A DNA stretch of 64,000 bases from Boesenbergia rotunda (Eukaryota; Streptophyta; Magnoliopsida; Zingiberales; Zingiberaceae). Below the pieces are notes generated by a model. That model saw only the letters and a list, made by a program, of their open reading frames with translations, did no database searches and was not told the origin of the DNA. Numbering within the stretch: position 1 is the stretch's first letter; each line of letters starts with the position of its first letter. The stretch covers positions 1 through 64,000 of the forward strand of contig JAGFNQ010004005.1 of the NCBI GenBank assembly GCA_024364735.1, written 5' to 3'. Made by a program: the position numbers and the translations under genes. Positions 33,716 to 45,775 of the stretch are shown piece by piece.

Positions 33716-36700
33716 TCATGTTTTACAATACATGTCTCCCATTATATTTACTGTCAGATCAAATCTCATTTTCGTCATATCTCCTTGTTTGAAATCCATC
33801 TTCTCATCGTATAGGAGACATCGGACGTATTGCATAACAAAGAAGGCACAGTCCACGTTGAAATAACAAACAGTATTTCTGATTTCAATAAGTGGGGTAA
33901 TAAAATACTTTGATGATTTTAAAATTTTCAAACTCTTCCTCACTTACTGACCTATGTTCTTGTTAGGGATATTTTTGTCTGACAGAGGGCCATTTGTCAA
34001 GGGATGATGACTTTGTAGATATGGATGAATAGCCGTAAGTTCCTCGCGAGTATATTGTTTAAGTTCTTTTACCTGTCAAATATATCATGAATTTCAATGA
34101 CATTTTTTACCAAATGATGAACATATATATGAATAAAGGTAGGTAGCTCACCGCTGAGTCAAAATCATGCTTATATTTACGGCCACTAGCAAGAGAATTT
34201 AAATGAATGAAAGTCATTGCTTCTGTATCCACCGCCAACAAGTGAAAGTGTGTATTATCACTGCACAAAGGTATTAAAATATATCTAAACCCTTATGCTA
34301 TCATATCCGTCTTCATCACTTGTTGCATGAAAAACTTTCTTGACGATCTTATTGAAGCCTAAATAGTTGCAAAATCAAAATTATTAATAACCACATCATA
34401 ATATTAGGTCTTCTACAATCTATTAATTCATACTAATTTACATCACTTACTGTGAAGAAGGTTGAACAATATATTGACTTGTTGTATGACCTACCAGATG
34501 TGGATGCTCCCCTAAATAACATTTTACAGAAGGCATCAATGACCTCGCCTTTTGTAAAAACCTCTCCATTGAGGATTTGTAAGAATGAATGCAATTTCAA
34601 AGCAAAGGGTGCATCCTCCCAGATAAATTCATTATCCAACCTGCCAAGTTAATTGATAAGATTATATATTAAAGCCCCAAATATATTAACTAAACTATGT
34701 TTCATAACTTACTTTAGGTTCTCCAATTTATTTATCACGTAGGCCACTTCTTTATCTTGATTTTTCTTCGTCGACTTCATAAAATGCTTCTTTACAAACT
34801 ACATCGATACAATTTAGACCAAACTAATTAATGACCAAATTCAATAAATTTGATGTAATTTATATGAAAATAACTCACATACATCAATGCCTTGTTGCCT
34901 CATTTTGTATAGTTCGGAGGTCCTTCTTTTCTCCTCCTCTATATCTTCTTCAGACATAACTTCCATTACAGTAATGGTTTCTCTTGCTTCATCCATATCC
35001 TCCTCACTAAGATTCCTTTTTCCCTTGTCCATGATATTTGATATTTGTTCCTTTCTCCGCTTCCCCTTATGTAATAGTTGGTGTCATACTAGACTCTCAA
35101 TTGGAGTATCCCTGTAATCATACCGAGTTCGGTCACGTCCTCTCCTTGTTCTACAAGATACTGGATCAGAAAGAGGACTGACTACAGGATAGCTTTCTTG
35201 AGCCTCCATGCCCTTTTTTCAATAATTAAAAGTAATTCCTTAACCCTTTCATTCAAACATATATTCTCCTCTGTTAGCTCCTTGATTAGGGTGTCTTTAA
35301 GAATGCATTCACCACATGGACTTACATCTTCTGTGTCATGTCCTTGTGATGTCTCCATTGCCCGTGGAATGTCATCCCCAATCTCAAGGTTCTCAAACAA
35401 TGTGTTTTCATGTAGGTTAGGAATTATTTCAACAATCACCTGTCAATTACCAAGTACACAAATTTTACTGCCTCTATATCAAACTAACATAGATAAACTA
35501 ACATAGATCACAATTTAGAATAATTACCTATTCGGACCTGATTTGGTTGACAAGGTCCCTCACCCTACTAATATGCGAAGGAATATTCTCCACTTATTTA
35601 TTCGGGGTCCTTCAACATTGTATGGTTTTTGAATGGGTACATGCTCCAAAAACCATGCCTACACAAAGTATTCCAGACAATTACATTAATGACAGCAAAA
35701 TATTATAAAATATAATTTAGGTAAATTCTACTCACTGCCAAAAGCCCAGCAAATCCCTTTACGTAAGGGAGGTTGGTGGTCCTCTGGTTTCCTTGACTTG
35801 ATGAAAATAATTTCCCAATCTTAGGTAATTGGGGAGATAAAAATTTATGGATTGCTTCCACCCAGTTGAATCTACCAAGATTGTCATAATCATCTACTAT
35901 ATCTACAAGCCCTAGAGGGACCTTATATGTACTAGACGAAAATAAAACACAAACAAATATATACAAAATATAAAATTTACAAACTAATAACACATCATCC
36001 TCTGATTCAACACTTTTAGAATAATGTTGAAGTAAGTCCTCAATTCTTATTCTGGTAGGTTGTTTTTCTTTTGAGAAGTAAGTACGATAGAGGTCACCCG
36101 ATGCTTCAGTTGAATTAATAGGGACCGAAACTCCACGGTCCACTATACCCAGTACCAAAATAATAGCTCGTCTGGTGAACGCAACCGGTACACCTGAAAC
36201 AATTAAAATGTTTAGTTATCATCAACAATATAGGCTTCAACTTATTTCTCTTTGGGCCTGAAATGAATTCATTTCAGGCCCAATGTGGGCCTGAAATGAA
36301 TCATTTCAGGCCCAATGTGGGCCTGAAATGAATCATTTCAGGCCCACGTTGGGCTGAATTAATTCATTTCAGGCCCAACGTGGGCCTAAAATAAATTCAT
36401 TTCAGGCCTACCGAGGGCCTGAAGTAAATTCACTTCAGGCCCTCGGTAGGCCTGAAATAAAATCATTTCAGGCCTATCGAGGGCCTGAAGTGAATTTCAC
36501 CTTAAATTCACTCATTTAAATTGATCAAATATCAATCATTTAAGGCCAACTATATCCAAGTTTTATCTTACTATAGATATTGTTTATAATTCATAATTAA
36601 AACTATTACCTGAGAATTTAAAAACTTGCGAGGTTGAATCCCAACTTTCAAATATATTAACCAAAATTCCCTGGATATGCTGCAATTCTTGAATGTCCAA

Positions 36701-36995
36701 GAAAATACTGAAGGGCGACTCTTTGATCTTCGCAATGTGTTGATCATTTAAAATTTCAAATGTTTCAACAAAATGTTTAAAATGGCCTAAAACACTGCAC
36801 CAATGTAATTTTTTCCCAAACTCATCTGAACCCTACAGTTTTTATACATTACAAATTTATTCAGCAAAAATAAGTATAAACAATATCACAAGCAGTGTTT
36901 ATTCAGCAAAAATAAGTATAAACAATATCACATACCTTGGTGATTAATGCCAATGAAGAAGACGATGAACCACCCACAGACCTTTTTCCTGCCAT
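33716..36995 (-). pseudogene. Ulp1-like (C48) protease gene B, degraded paralogue
   Basis: About eleven exons can be followed: 36995-36936 (MAGKRSVGGSSSSS), 36832-36610, 36193-35736 (domain like that of gene A: GIVDRG, LVDIVDDYDNLGRFNW), 35658-35528, 35439-~35182 (coiled coil), ~35032-34883, 34798-34714, 34640-34451 (FIWEDAPFALK), 34359-34152 (HFHLLAVD with the His), ~34076-33960, and ~33905-33716 (VDCAFFVMQYV with the Cys, then MTKMRFDLTV). Frameshifts are likely near 35590 and 34300. The same domain order and several shared splice sites show descent from one ancestor with gene A, but identity is low. The intron at 36194-36609 carries a palindromic repeat block and has no counterpart in gene A. 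Confidence 0.72.
36254..36487. repeat. palindromic repeat block 5, inside an intron
   Basis: There are about seven units, some with the variant GGCCTACCGAGGGCCTGAAG, in which both arms differ from the usual unit. It lies between exons 2 and 3 of Ulp1-like gene B. Confidence 0.85.
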
Positions 36996-37377
36996 TATGA
37001 TGAAAATCAACCCTGCAGAAACCCTAAATCCTACTTTGATAGTGCCGAGCAGTATCAACTTCAACGTTAACACTTCAAGCCGCCTCAGGATCACACACTA
37101 CCACTTTCCTGTATAGGAGCCTAGGTTTTGGTTGGCCGGAGGATTCGAGGGAGTAGTAAGCGACTAAAGCACAACTAGGGCACGCACAATGTCCTCCTTC
37201 AACAATACCATTTACGTTGTTGCGGTGAGAGAGAGAATGGCCAAAAATTCTACTACCTTACCATCCGAACCACATATTATTATTTTACTGCAAAAGTGGT
37301 TCGGATGTCTCGAAAATGGGAATGGAAAAGGTATTATGTGGCGCCAAGGGTATAATAGGAAGTTCACTTAAAGAGCT
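36996..37377 (-). other. 5' flank of Ulp1-like gene B
   Basis: Probable leader and promoter of gene B followed by the inner edge of the element end. No coding sequence is convincing. Confidence 0.5.
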
Positions 37378-37456
37378 GCGCCCTTTGGTAAAATACAAAC
37401 CATGGGACGCCCTTTGGTAATTTCGAATTGTTACGTACGCCCTTTGGTAAATTGCC
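37378..37456. repeat. putative right terminus: three CGCCCTTTGGTAA repeats
   Basis: GCGCCCTTTGGTAAAA, ACGCCCTTTGGTAATTTCG and ACGCCCTTTGGTAAATTGCC occur at 37378, 37407 and 37437. Read inward the end is GGCAATTTACCAAAGGGCGT, resembling ends I associate with plant MULE-type elements. No matching left end is visible; it could be within the N run. Confidence 0.5.
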
Positions 37457-37989
37457 GAATCTAAATTGACTGAACTGAAATCGAATAAATTGAACCAATC
37501 GAATTTTTTTATGAAAATAGAATTGACCGAACTGATATTTTATTGGTTAATTCGGTTTTTGACCGAATTAATTGAATTAATTGAAATTTTAAAATCTTAT
37601 TCTGTTTTAAATAAAAAATTAAGATTTTATTTATTTAATTATTTTTTAAAATAAAAATAATTAAATTAATATTTTTATTCGATTTTACCGAACTATAAAA
37701 TTTAAAATCGAAATAAATCAAATCAAATTAACAAAAAAATTAAATAATTTTTTTTAAAAAAATAAAAAACGAATTAACATAATCAAATTTCTAGGTTCTA
37801 TCCATTCGATTCGGATAATTCAATTGGATGGAACTTGGCTTTTTTACTTTCAGAATTTTCTACCTGGTTAATATTAAGCAAAATGTTTTTTTTTCTTTTT
37901 TTTCATCATTCTTCTACGTAATCATGGTACATCATAATGGCCTATGCATAAAGGCCGCAAAGGTCAAGAACAGACAATGCAATGTAGAT
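37457..37989. other. AT-rich intergenic sequence
   Basis: No gene is seen. The stretch includes an inverted repeat, TAATTCGG-n7-CCGAATTA, near 37550. It lies between the MULE-like end and the target duplication AAAAA (37990-37994). Confidence 0.6.
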
Positions 37990-38792
37990 AAAAATGTTAA
38001 TGTAAGTTGTATCAGTGATGTCCTCCTCTGAATGTTTCAATGTTTGACAATATGCTTAAGTCAGTGATATATTGAACAAGGGAAGGGTGAGTGAAGAAAA
38101 CTGGACCAAGGTGAACCAAAGTCCTAGTTAAACTAGGCACGAAGTCCTGGTTCGAAGAATTGGGCACTAAGACCTGGTGAGTGAAGTTGGGCACTAAGAC
38201 TTGGTGAGTGAAACTGGGCACGAAGACCTGGTTCGAGGAATTGGGCACGAAGTCCTGGCCAAGGGTTGGGCACCGAAGACCTGGTTCGAGAAATTAGGCA
38301 CGAAGACTTGGCCGAGGGTTGGGCACCGAAGTCCTGGACTTAGGGTTTGGGCACGAAGTCTTGGTCCGAGGGATTGAGCAACTTAGCTGAGCGATGACTA
38401 AGGACAGAAGTAGAGACGGGTCGAGGTTCAGACGTCTCGAGATCCAAGAGTATCGGAGGCTAAGCAAAAGTCCACCCGAATGGACTGGGTGGCAACCGTC
38501 TCCTGAAAGGAGTAGGTGAAGGCGCATTCCCGGGGGTGGGAACTTGCATCGGTTCGATCTAGGGTTTCGTGGAAATCCGAAGTCAGAACCAAGTCCTTAA
38601 GGTTAAGAATGTGTATATATTTGCTTTGTATTTGTGTATCTTGTAGGTACTTAGAATGGAAGACAAAGCAGGCAAACAACGGGGCTGGAACCTAGCCAGC
38701 TAGGCGCCCCTATTGAAGGGGGCGCCCTAAAGGAGCTAGGCACCCCCATCAACTGGGGCGCCTCAGTCAAAGAAGGCAGAGTAGGTTTAGTC

Positions 38793-40804
38793 TGTTAGAT
38801 GTGTATACTGAAAGACATGCTTCTTTTATATATATGAACATCTTTATTTTGAAAAGAGAATCACAACTACACTAGGTGCCTATTTATATTAGTACATGCA
38901 TGAAATCCAATTACTTTGCATTGTAGATAACATGGTGTGTGGTGTCACACGGAAGATCATGTTATCAGTTCCTTGCTTAGTATAAATAGAGGCCCACAAC
39001 CGAGATGGAATTGGACAACCCATCGGAATGGTTGTAGTGTAATTAGGTGTGGTTGGTCTTGACCATAGGATTACACTAGTGTGCTTTGAGTACATTTAGC
39101 AGGACCAAAACTCGAGGTTATCCAATTTGTACTGACTTGATAATTGGATAGGACCTCAGACTTTATTATGGAGTACGATCCCTTAATCCCGATATAATAA
39201 CGGGCATATATTATTAACTATTATTTCTTTGATTTACTAATGGGCGAGATCTATTCTGTTAGATCGATAGACCCGGTAAGTTGGGAGATAATATTAATAA
39301 TATGATGTGACATTGATTATTGACGGAATCCGTGTCCTGGTGAGTTGGGTTGATAATGCCCCCTTGATGAGCTCGAAAGGTTCATCATGCTAAACCCTGC
39401 AGGTGGATTTGATCCGGCATGATGATAAGGTCGAGTGGTACTAGTCAAGGATCCAGAAGTTAATTAATTTAAATTGTCAGTAATTTAATTAATTAACGGG
39501 CATTCGAAATCTTAAACACGGGGGGATGGACGACTTGTAATAAGTGGAGCTCATATGTAAATATGGGGGTTGGTGAGGTAATTCAATGAGGGCCCTTTAG
39601 TGGAATGGATCCTCATTAATGGACCGGGTCCATTAGCAGGCCAAGATCCAACTCCTCCTCATGGTCCCTATCGTAGCCCTATAAATACCCCATGGTGGCA
39701 TGGAACTAAATTGATGGTTAATCCAATAGATCACAAGAAACCCTAGCCTCAACTCTTCTCTCCTCTCTCTCTCTCTCACCCTCGGTTCACTCTGCGGCGC
39801 CGAACGGAAGAAATTAATTTTGTTCTTTTCGAATGAATTGCAACGCATGCAATTTCAATTAACAGCATGTGTTTCTTCTCCAATTAACTACATGCAATTA
39901 ATCTATTTCTTCTAAAATTAATTGCATGCGTTTCGTCTCCAATTAATTGTATTGCTCTCCATGCGATTAATTGATTTGCATGCAATTAATCCTTTTCCAT
40001 CTCCTATAAATTGCATTGCTTGCAAATCATCCTCGATGCAACCTGTGGACGTGAGGCGTGGAGAAAAAGTTGCATACGCAACTTTACTTGGAGAAGAAGG
40101 TTGCTTGCGCAACCTGTGGAGGTGAGGTGTGAGCAACAGGAAGGTTGTTCACGCAACCTGCCTTCCTGTGTAGAAGGCGAGAGCCTTCTTCGTGAGCAGG
40201 AACCTTCCGTGTGGAGAAGAAGACACAGCTCGGGCGCTGGTGGTGGAGAAAAGAGGAGTTATAGGATTTGTTTTTGGATTACCTTCTTCTTGGAGTGGCC
40301 AGCAGCATTCCTTTGGTTAGGGATTGGTTGGCGCAAGGAGAAGCAATCGACTTGGTGACCACGGATCTTGATAGATCGTCGCCCACACGACGTCCAAGAG
40401 GGGAGGGTCATACGATAGAAGATCGTAAGGTAACGGAAGGTATATTCTTCCCTGGCTCCTTATGTTCTTATTTTGTGCCTTACTTATTTGCCTCGTCATT
40501 TCATGTTTGTTATTTAATTATTTTGATTGCGTATCATAGTCAATAATTATTTAACTGGACCCCGACCATAAACACAAAAGCCGGCGATCAACTCGTCGCC
40601 TTTTCCGGGGTCGAACGGTCGAGCAAATTGCAAGACCAATTTTGGTAATTGGCTAAGTTGCAATTTGAATCGTTCGATACGGCACGAGACGGTCGATGGT
40701 AAACGACACTCTATTCAGATTAAATTTTTTAATCCGTAGGCATAGAGAGGTCTCTCGGATCGACCAGGTATCCGCTTAGGAAACCCACCAAGTAATACCC
40801 AACA
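38793..40804 (+). mobile_element. solo copia LTR (2012 bp), Angela/Tork-like
   Basis: It runs from TGTTAGATGTG to ATACCCAACA, flanked by TAGTC (38788-38792; 40805-40809). The sister LTR at 48621-48645 shows the uninterrupted site. A TATA box (TATAAATA) is at 39680-39687. Repeated AATTAATTGCATG motifs fill 39830-40020. No coding sequence is supported. Confidence 0.95.
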
Positions 40805-41051
40805 TAGTCAAAGAAGGCAGAACAGGCTTCAATTCAGGCGCCCCCATCGATACAGGTGCCCAGGTTCAAAGCTGTATTTGCGGCTGCAAGTTCGAAGCAG
40901 AGATAAGCTTTGACTGGGGTCATTGAGGCGCCTGGGAGGTCTAGGGTGCCCTGGTCAAGAGGTTTATCTGCTGCGACGAGTTCGGCGCGGAGATAAGATT
41001 TGACCAAGCCCTTTGAGGCGCCCCGGTGATCACAGGCGCCCTAATGAAGCC

Positions 41052-41058
41052 TATAAAA
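41052..41058 (+). promoter_or_regulatory. TATA box of 5' LTR
   Basis: TATAAAA is followed by GGGGCTTCGACCCC, a perfect small hairpin, and preceded by GGCGCC repeats. The 3' LTR has the same at about 48879. Confidence 0.6.
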
Positions 41059-41531
41059 GGGGCTTCGACCCCAAGGCTCAAGACACAACTTCCAGAATTA
41101 TTCTGAGCACTCCAAACAGAAGAAACGCGCTAACGACGAAGCTCTGCGACCAAGGAGGCTCCGGGAGGAAGTGCGCGACACTTCGGAGATTCAGATCGGC
41201 CGAGTATTCGACTCTTTTGGTTTGAATTTATTTTTCGCAATCAATTTTAATCTATCTTTGTGATTGTAACTGTGCACTGTAAGACGGGTTTCTCCGCCTC
41301 CGGAAAGTCCGGAAAGGAGACCAATAGTGGACGGGCGTTCCCGTGCTTAGGCCTTGGATGTACTGACCCTCGGGGGTTGGGAACCAAGTAAATCCCGTGT
41401 GCATTTTGTGTTATCGTTATTTTCGTTCTTTCTATTTTCTCTGTCTAGAACGAACATTCGATCGAAAGTTTCCACAAAAAGTTAAAGTCGATATTCACCC
41501 CCCCCTCTATCGACGACACCGGTCCTACAAT

Positions 41532-41543
41532 TGGTATCAGAGC
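41532..41543 (+). other. primer-binding site (initiator-Met tRNA)
   Basis: TGGTATCAGAGC lies two bases after the LTR end. It is the exact copia iMet site and fixes the end of the 5' LTR. Confidence 0.92.
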
Positions 41544-41636
41544 CTGGACGCTCTTCACCGGACTAACAGCCGACGGAGCAAAGACGCCAGGAGTTGAGGG
41601 GAGCCCAGGGGTGAATCAGGTACATTTTATTTTTAA

Positions 41637-41924
41637 ATGTCAAATTTTAAATTCCATATTATATGCTTCAAGTGCAGGGAGAGAGGGCACTATAAAAATC
41701 AGTGCCCTACTCGTAAGACTCGGTCTACACCACCGGAAGCAAAGGAGGCATCAGCGCCCGGAGTCCGAAGGGATAAAAGTTGCGTACGATGTTTTAAATG
41801 CGAAAGGTACGAACACTATAAAAATAAGTGTCCGACAAAGGTACGCAAAATTTATGTTCCGAAAAATTTTAAAATTCCTGCACTATCTTATGTAAATAAT
41901 TTAGATAATTTTTCTGAAAATTAA
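41637..41924 (+). pseudogene. gag fragment with two CCHC zinc knuckles
   Basis: The 95-codon frame has two knuckles, CFKCRERGHYKNQC and CFKCERYEHYKNKC (both C-x2-C-x4-H-x4-C), separated by a basic linker, and a VRKIYVPKNFKIP tail. The UBN2 gag domain that should precede them is absent. The Sirevirus gag at 15206-16849 has one knuckle. These parts could bind RNA, but the frame is too short to form a particle. Confidence 0.75.
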
Positions 41925-41968
41925 ATTTTGTGAATAGTCAAGTTAATGTTCTGCATGATCAATTATAA

Positions 41969-42745
41969 AATATCGATAATGTTAAAATATCAGAAATCAA
42001 CTGTTTAATCATTAATATTAATTCATTAATTTCTAAAATTAATTCTGAAATTAATCTTAATTTTAATCCTGAAAATTCTGATAATGATAATGTTGATAAT
42101 ATTAATCCTGAAAATCTTGGTGATAATCTAGAAACTATTTCTGAAAATCTTGGTGATCATCAAGAAATTATTTCTGAAATTCTTGAAGAAAATTTAGAAA
42201 TTAAATCTGATAATTCTGAATTCAAACTTGAAAATCTGAAAGATAATTCTGAATTCAAATTTGAAAATCTTAAGGATAATTTTGAATTCAAATTTGAAAA
42301 TCTTAAGGATAACTCTGAAATCAAATTTGAAAATCTTATTGATAATTCTGAAAATTGTGAGATTAATCTTGAAGATATTAAAGATAATGCTGAGGATAAC
42401 TTTGAGGATATTGAAACTGAAATTCTTTTAGATAATAATTTAATTATAGATAATGTTGAAGATTATTACAAAACACTAACTAATGGCCCAAATTACTCCA
42501 CCTACCTTGAGGATATTGAAAGATATAATTTTGAGGATGAGGAGGAAAAGGAATTATTTGATATCAAGACTATAGTTAATAAAGTTCACAAAAATTCAAA
42601 TAAATAAGAATTATTAGAAAAACTTGAAAAGATAAATAAAAAAGAAATAGTAAAGGAATCAGAAATTTTTGAAATAATAAAAATGATGAAGCTAAACCCA
42701 CAATTATTATCTAACCTAGAAATGTTAAAATTTAAATCTAATTAA
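41969..42745 (+). pseudogene. acidic repeat frame, no start codon
   Basis: The frame is open from 41969 to a TAA at 42605 and continues in frame to TAA at 42743. It encodes repeats of about 11 residues of the type EFKFENLKDNS, rich in Asp, Glu and Asn, then a more mixed tail (YSTYLEDIERYNF, LFDIKTIVNKVHKN, IIKMMKLNP). It has no ATG and is in another frame from the zinc knuckles. It is probably the decayed, repeat-expanded coiled-coil part of gag. Codon-periodic repetition argues for a former coding role. Confidence 0.55.
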
Positions 42746-42749
42746 ATCT

Positions 42750-43260
42750 TAACAATTTTTACCTTATTTATTTCAATCTTAAATAATCCTTAATTAACTC
42801 AATTTTAATTATCCTTAATTAACTTAATCTTAATTCTTATTTAATTTAACTTTAATTAATCTTTTCAAATTTAAATAATTCTCAATTAATTCAATTTTAA
42901 ATAATTCTTAATTAATTAAATTTTAAATAATTCTCAATTAATTCAATTTTAAATAATTCTTAATTAATTCAATTTTAAATAATTCTTAATTAATTCAATT
43001 TTAAATAATTCTTAATTAATAATTCGTAATTAACTAACCTTAATTAATTCAAGTTAAATTAATCCTTAATTAATTCAAATTCAATTAATCTTTAAATAAT
43101 TCAAATTCAATTAATCTTTAATTAATTCAAAATTTAATTAATCCTTAATTAATCCAACTTCAATGAATTCTTAATTAATTTAACTTTAATTAATTCATAA
43201 TTAACTTAAATCTAATTAATTTTTAAATAACTTAAACTCAAATCAAATAAAATCTTACCC
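42750..43260. repeat. AT-rich tandem repeats
   Basis: Short units of about 25 bp of the type TTAATTAATTCAATTTTAAA are repeated across the region with drift. There is no coding potential. Confidence 0.8.
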
Positions 43261-45606
43261 AAACTGCAACAATTAAATTAATAATATCAAATATGTCAAA
43301 GTGGGTTGACATATTCGCGAGTTCACATGACATGTATCAAATCGGGAATTTGATACATTATTAGAAACTTAAATAAAATGATTTGAATTGGTTGACTCAT
43401 GCATTAATGCCATGAACATGCATCTGCTATTTCTTTAAAATTTATGTCATATCATTCATGTTTAATTTTATGCATGATTTAGAACGGCTATAGGAAAAAG
43501 AATAGTTGAAACTTGAACAACCTAGTATTAGGTGGAGGTGAGATGATAGTACGTTAGGGAAGCCCTTCTAATAAGGTCAAGTATATTCTACTTGGTTTGT
43601 TTAGTCTGGTGGAACTACCCGAAGCTACCGATCCAAGACCTAAGCTAGTTAGACCAAAATTTTTCAAGAAGTAATTTGAAAATGAATTTTCGATAAAAGG
43701 CTTTGTCAAGGAAAGGGTTGATGATCCAATAAGGCTACGGCCAAAGAAGGCCTTGTGCCTCGCTAAGACCTGGAAGTCGATTACCGAAAATAAAATTTAC
43801 TTTACTATTTGATAAATTTGAATCTAACACAAGGTTCAATTAAATCTTAGATTTAACAATGAATTAAGAAAAATGATTCAAGCATCTCACAATGCACCCA
43901 TAAGGCAACTATACTTGCTGTATTGAGACATTAGAATGGTGAGATGTTAAGGACTAATAAATTGAAGAATATTTTTCAAAACTGTTTTCAAAATTCTTAC
44001 AATATTTTTCTAAAAATATATTTTCAAAATAGTGCTTCAACATAATAATATTTTTAGGGAATTCATGCTTGTCTGGTTGATTATATATGATAAATTTTCA
44101 AAATTATATTCTTTTAAAAATTGTTTGACCTGCACAATTAGACATAAGCCTCTTAGGTCAACACTAAAGTCCCCTAAGCACTTAGATAGAGTCAAACGGT
44201 ACAGGGGGAGTGGTTTATTCTTTTAATTTTCTTTCAAAAATTGTGCTTGAAAAATCACTATCTTTTAAAATGTCTTTTAAAAAAAATATCCTTGAAAAAT
44301 CACTGTCTTTTAAAATGGTTTTCGAAAACTGTGCTTTAAATACTATTACTTATGTTTTTCGAAAACTATGCCTGACAAATAACCTTCATTTCAAAATATG
44401 TTTCGAAATTTCAAAATACATTCTAAAATTGTGCATGTGTCTTATTTGATTTTGATAAACCCTAAAGACACAGAGGAAGGTCCACTTCATGATCTACAAG
44501 GACTCCTAGGATGTGTCAAATTTAGGAGGAGTCTGAGTCAAAAGAAGGATTTTTGAAAAGTTTTTTAATAATTATTTGTTTTGAAATTATTAGATAATTC
44601 CTTTGATCTGAACTAAACCCTAAAGACTTAGAGGAAGAGTACTTGTGGTCAACAAGCTTCCTAGGACTGGGTCAAGTTTAGGGGGAGGTCAAATTACAAA
44701 AAATTATTTAATATATTTTCATGCACTGCATTATTAAGTCATTTTTGAAAACATAATTTTTTTCAAAGTACTGTCTTTTAATCGTATTATCTCTCTATCA
44801 CTTTCAATCTCTATCATTTTTAAAACAGTTTTTTTTAAAATAATATTTACTTGAGTTGGAGAATTTCCAGGGCACTTAGGAAAATGTCCTTGTAGTCAAC
44901 AAGGTTTCCTAGGTTGTGTCAGACTGGAAAAGAAACCAAGTCAAGTAAAATATTATGTTTTAAAAACAAGATTTTCTAAGTACTTACACTTTTCAAAAAT
45001 TTCTAATATTTTTCAAAAGTACTTATACTCTTCAAAATTTTTCAAAAAGTACTTAACTTTTCAAAGATCATAATATTCTTCAAAAGTAATTGCACTTTTC
45101 AAAGCTCACAGGATTTTTTTAAAAGTTATACATTTTCCAAAAGTATTGCATTTTTCGAAAAGTGCCAGACATCTCTCAAATATACTAGTAATTTTTTGTC
45201 CAAAGTACTAATATGTTTTGCATAATGGGTTTGCAAATTTTTTTTAAAAAATTTATGATAAAAGTTTAAAATATTTCTAGCTTGTTGCTATGCTTCAACA
45301 ATTTAAATTTCAAAAAGAGCCAAATGTTTTCATTATTGGCGCAAGTAGTTTTTTTTTTGTAATTTTTGATGTATGACAAAGGGGGAGAGATGCGATTAAG
45401 TTAGAAATTTTTTTCTCTCTTACCCAAGGATCAAAAAAATCAAAATGTTTTTTTCAAAAAGGAGGGGAGAGTGAGCGGAAGTTAGAAGTTTTCCTCAAAA
45501 GATCAAAAATGGGTTTTCAAATTTTTTATTTTTATTTTATCCCAAGGTTTAGCCCTTTCATCCAATCTAACTTATGATATTGTCAAACATTAAAAAGGGG
45601 GAGATT
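43261..45606 (+). other. internal non-coding region of the Sirevirus
   Basis: Contains the block at 43500-43825 shared with 6440-6780, then AT-rich sequence with TTTTCAAAA runs and GGGGGAG tracts near 44200, 44683 and 45374. The final tract AAAAAGGGGGAGA (45592-45604) borders the 3' LTR. No pol sequence is present. Confidence 0.75.
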
Positions 45607-45775
45607 ATTGGTGCAAGTTGCATCAGTGATGTCCTCCTCTGAATGTTTCAATGTTTGACAATATACTTAAGTCAGTGATATATTGAACAAGCGAAGGGTG
45701 AGTGAAGAAAACTGGACCAAGGTGAACCAAAGTCCTAGTTAAACTAGGCATGAAGTCCAGGTTCGAAGAATTGGG

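Larger units (their letters stand above)
37995..41529 (+). mobile_element. 5' LTR, split by a solo LTR
   Basis: Pieces 37995-38792 and 40810-41529 match the 3' LTR at 45607-49371 (itself split). It has TGTTAATGTAAGTTG at the start, a GGGCACGAAGTCCTGG minisatellite, GGCGCC palindromes, a TATA box at 41052-41058 and the end CACCCCCCCCTCTATCGACG...CCTACA. Confidence 0.9.

Noticed and set aside
39633..40546. Several short frames in the 38793-40804 LTR
   Set aside because: The region is a solo LTR fixed by TAGTC duplications and an empty site. No domain is recognisable in any frame.
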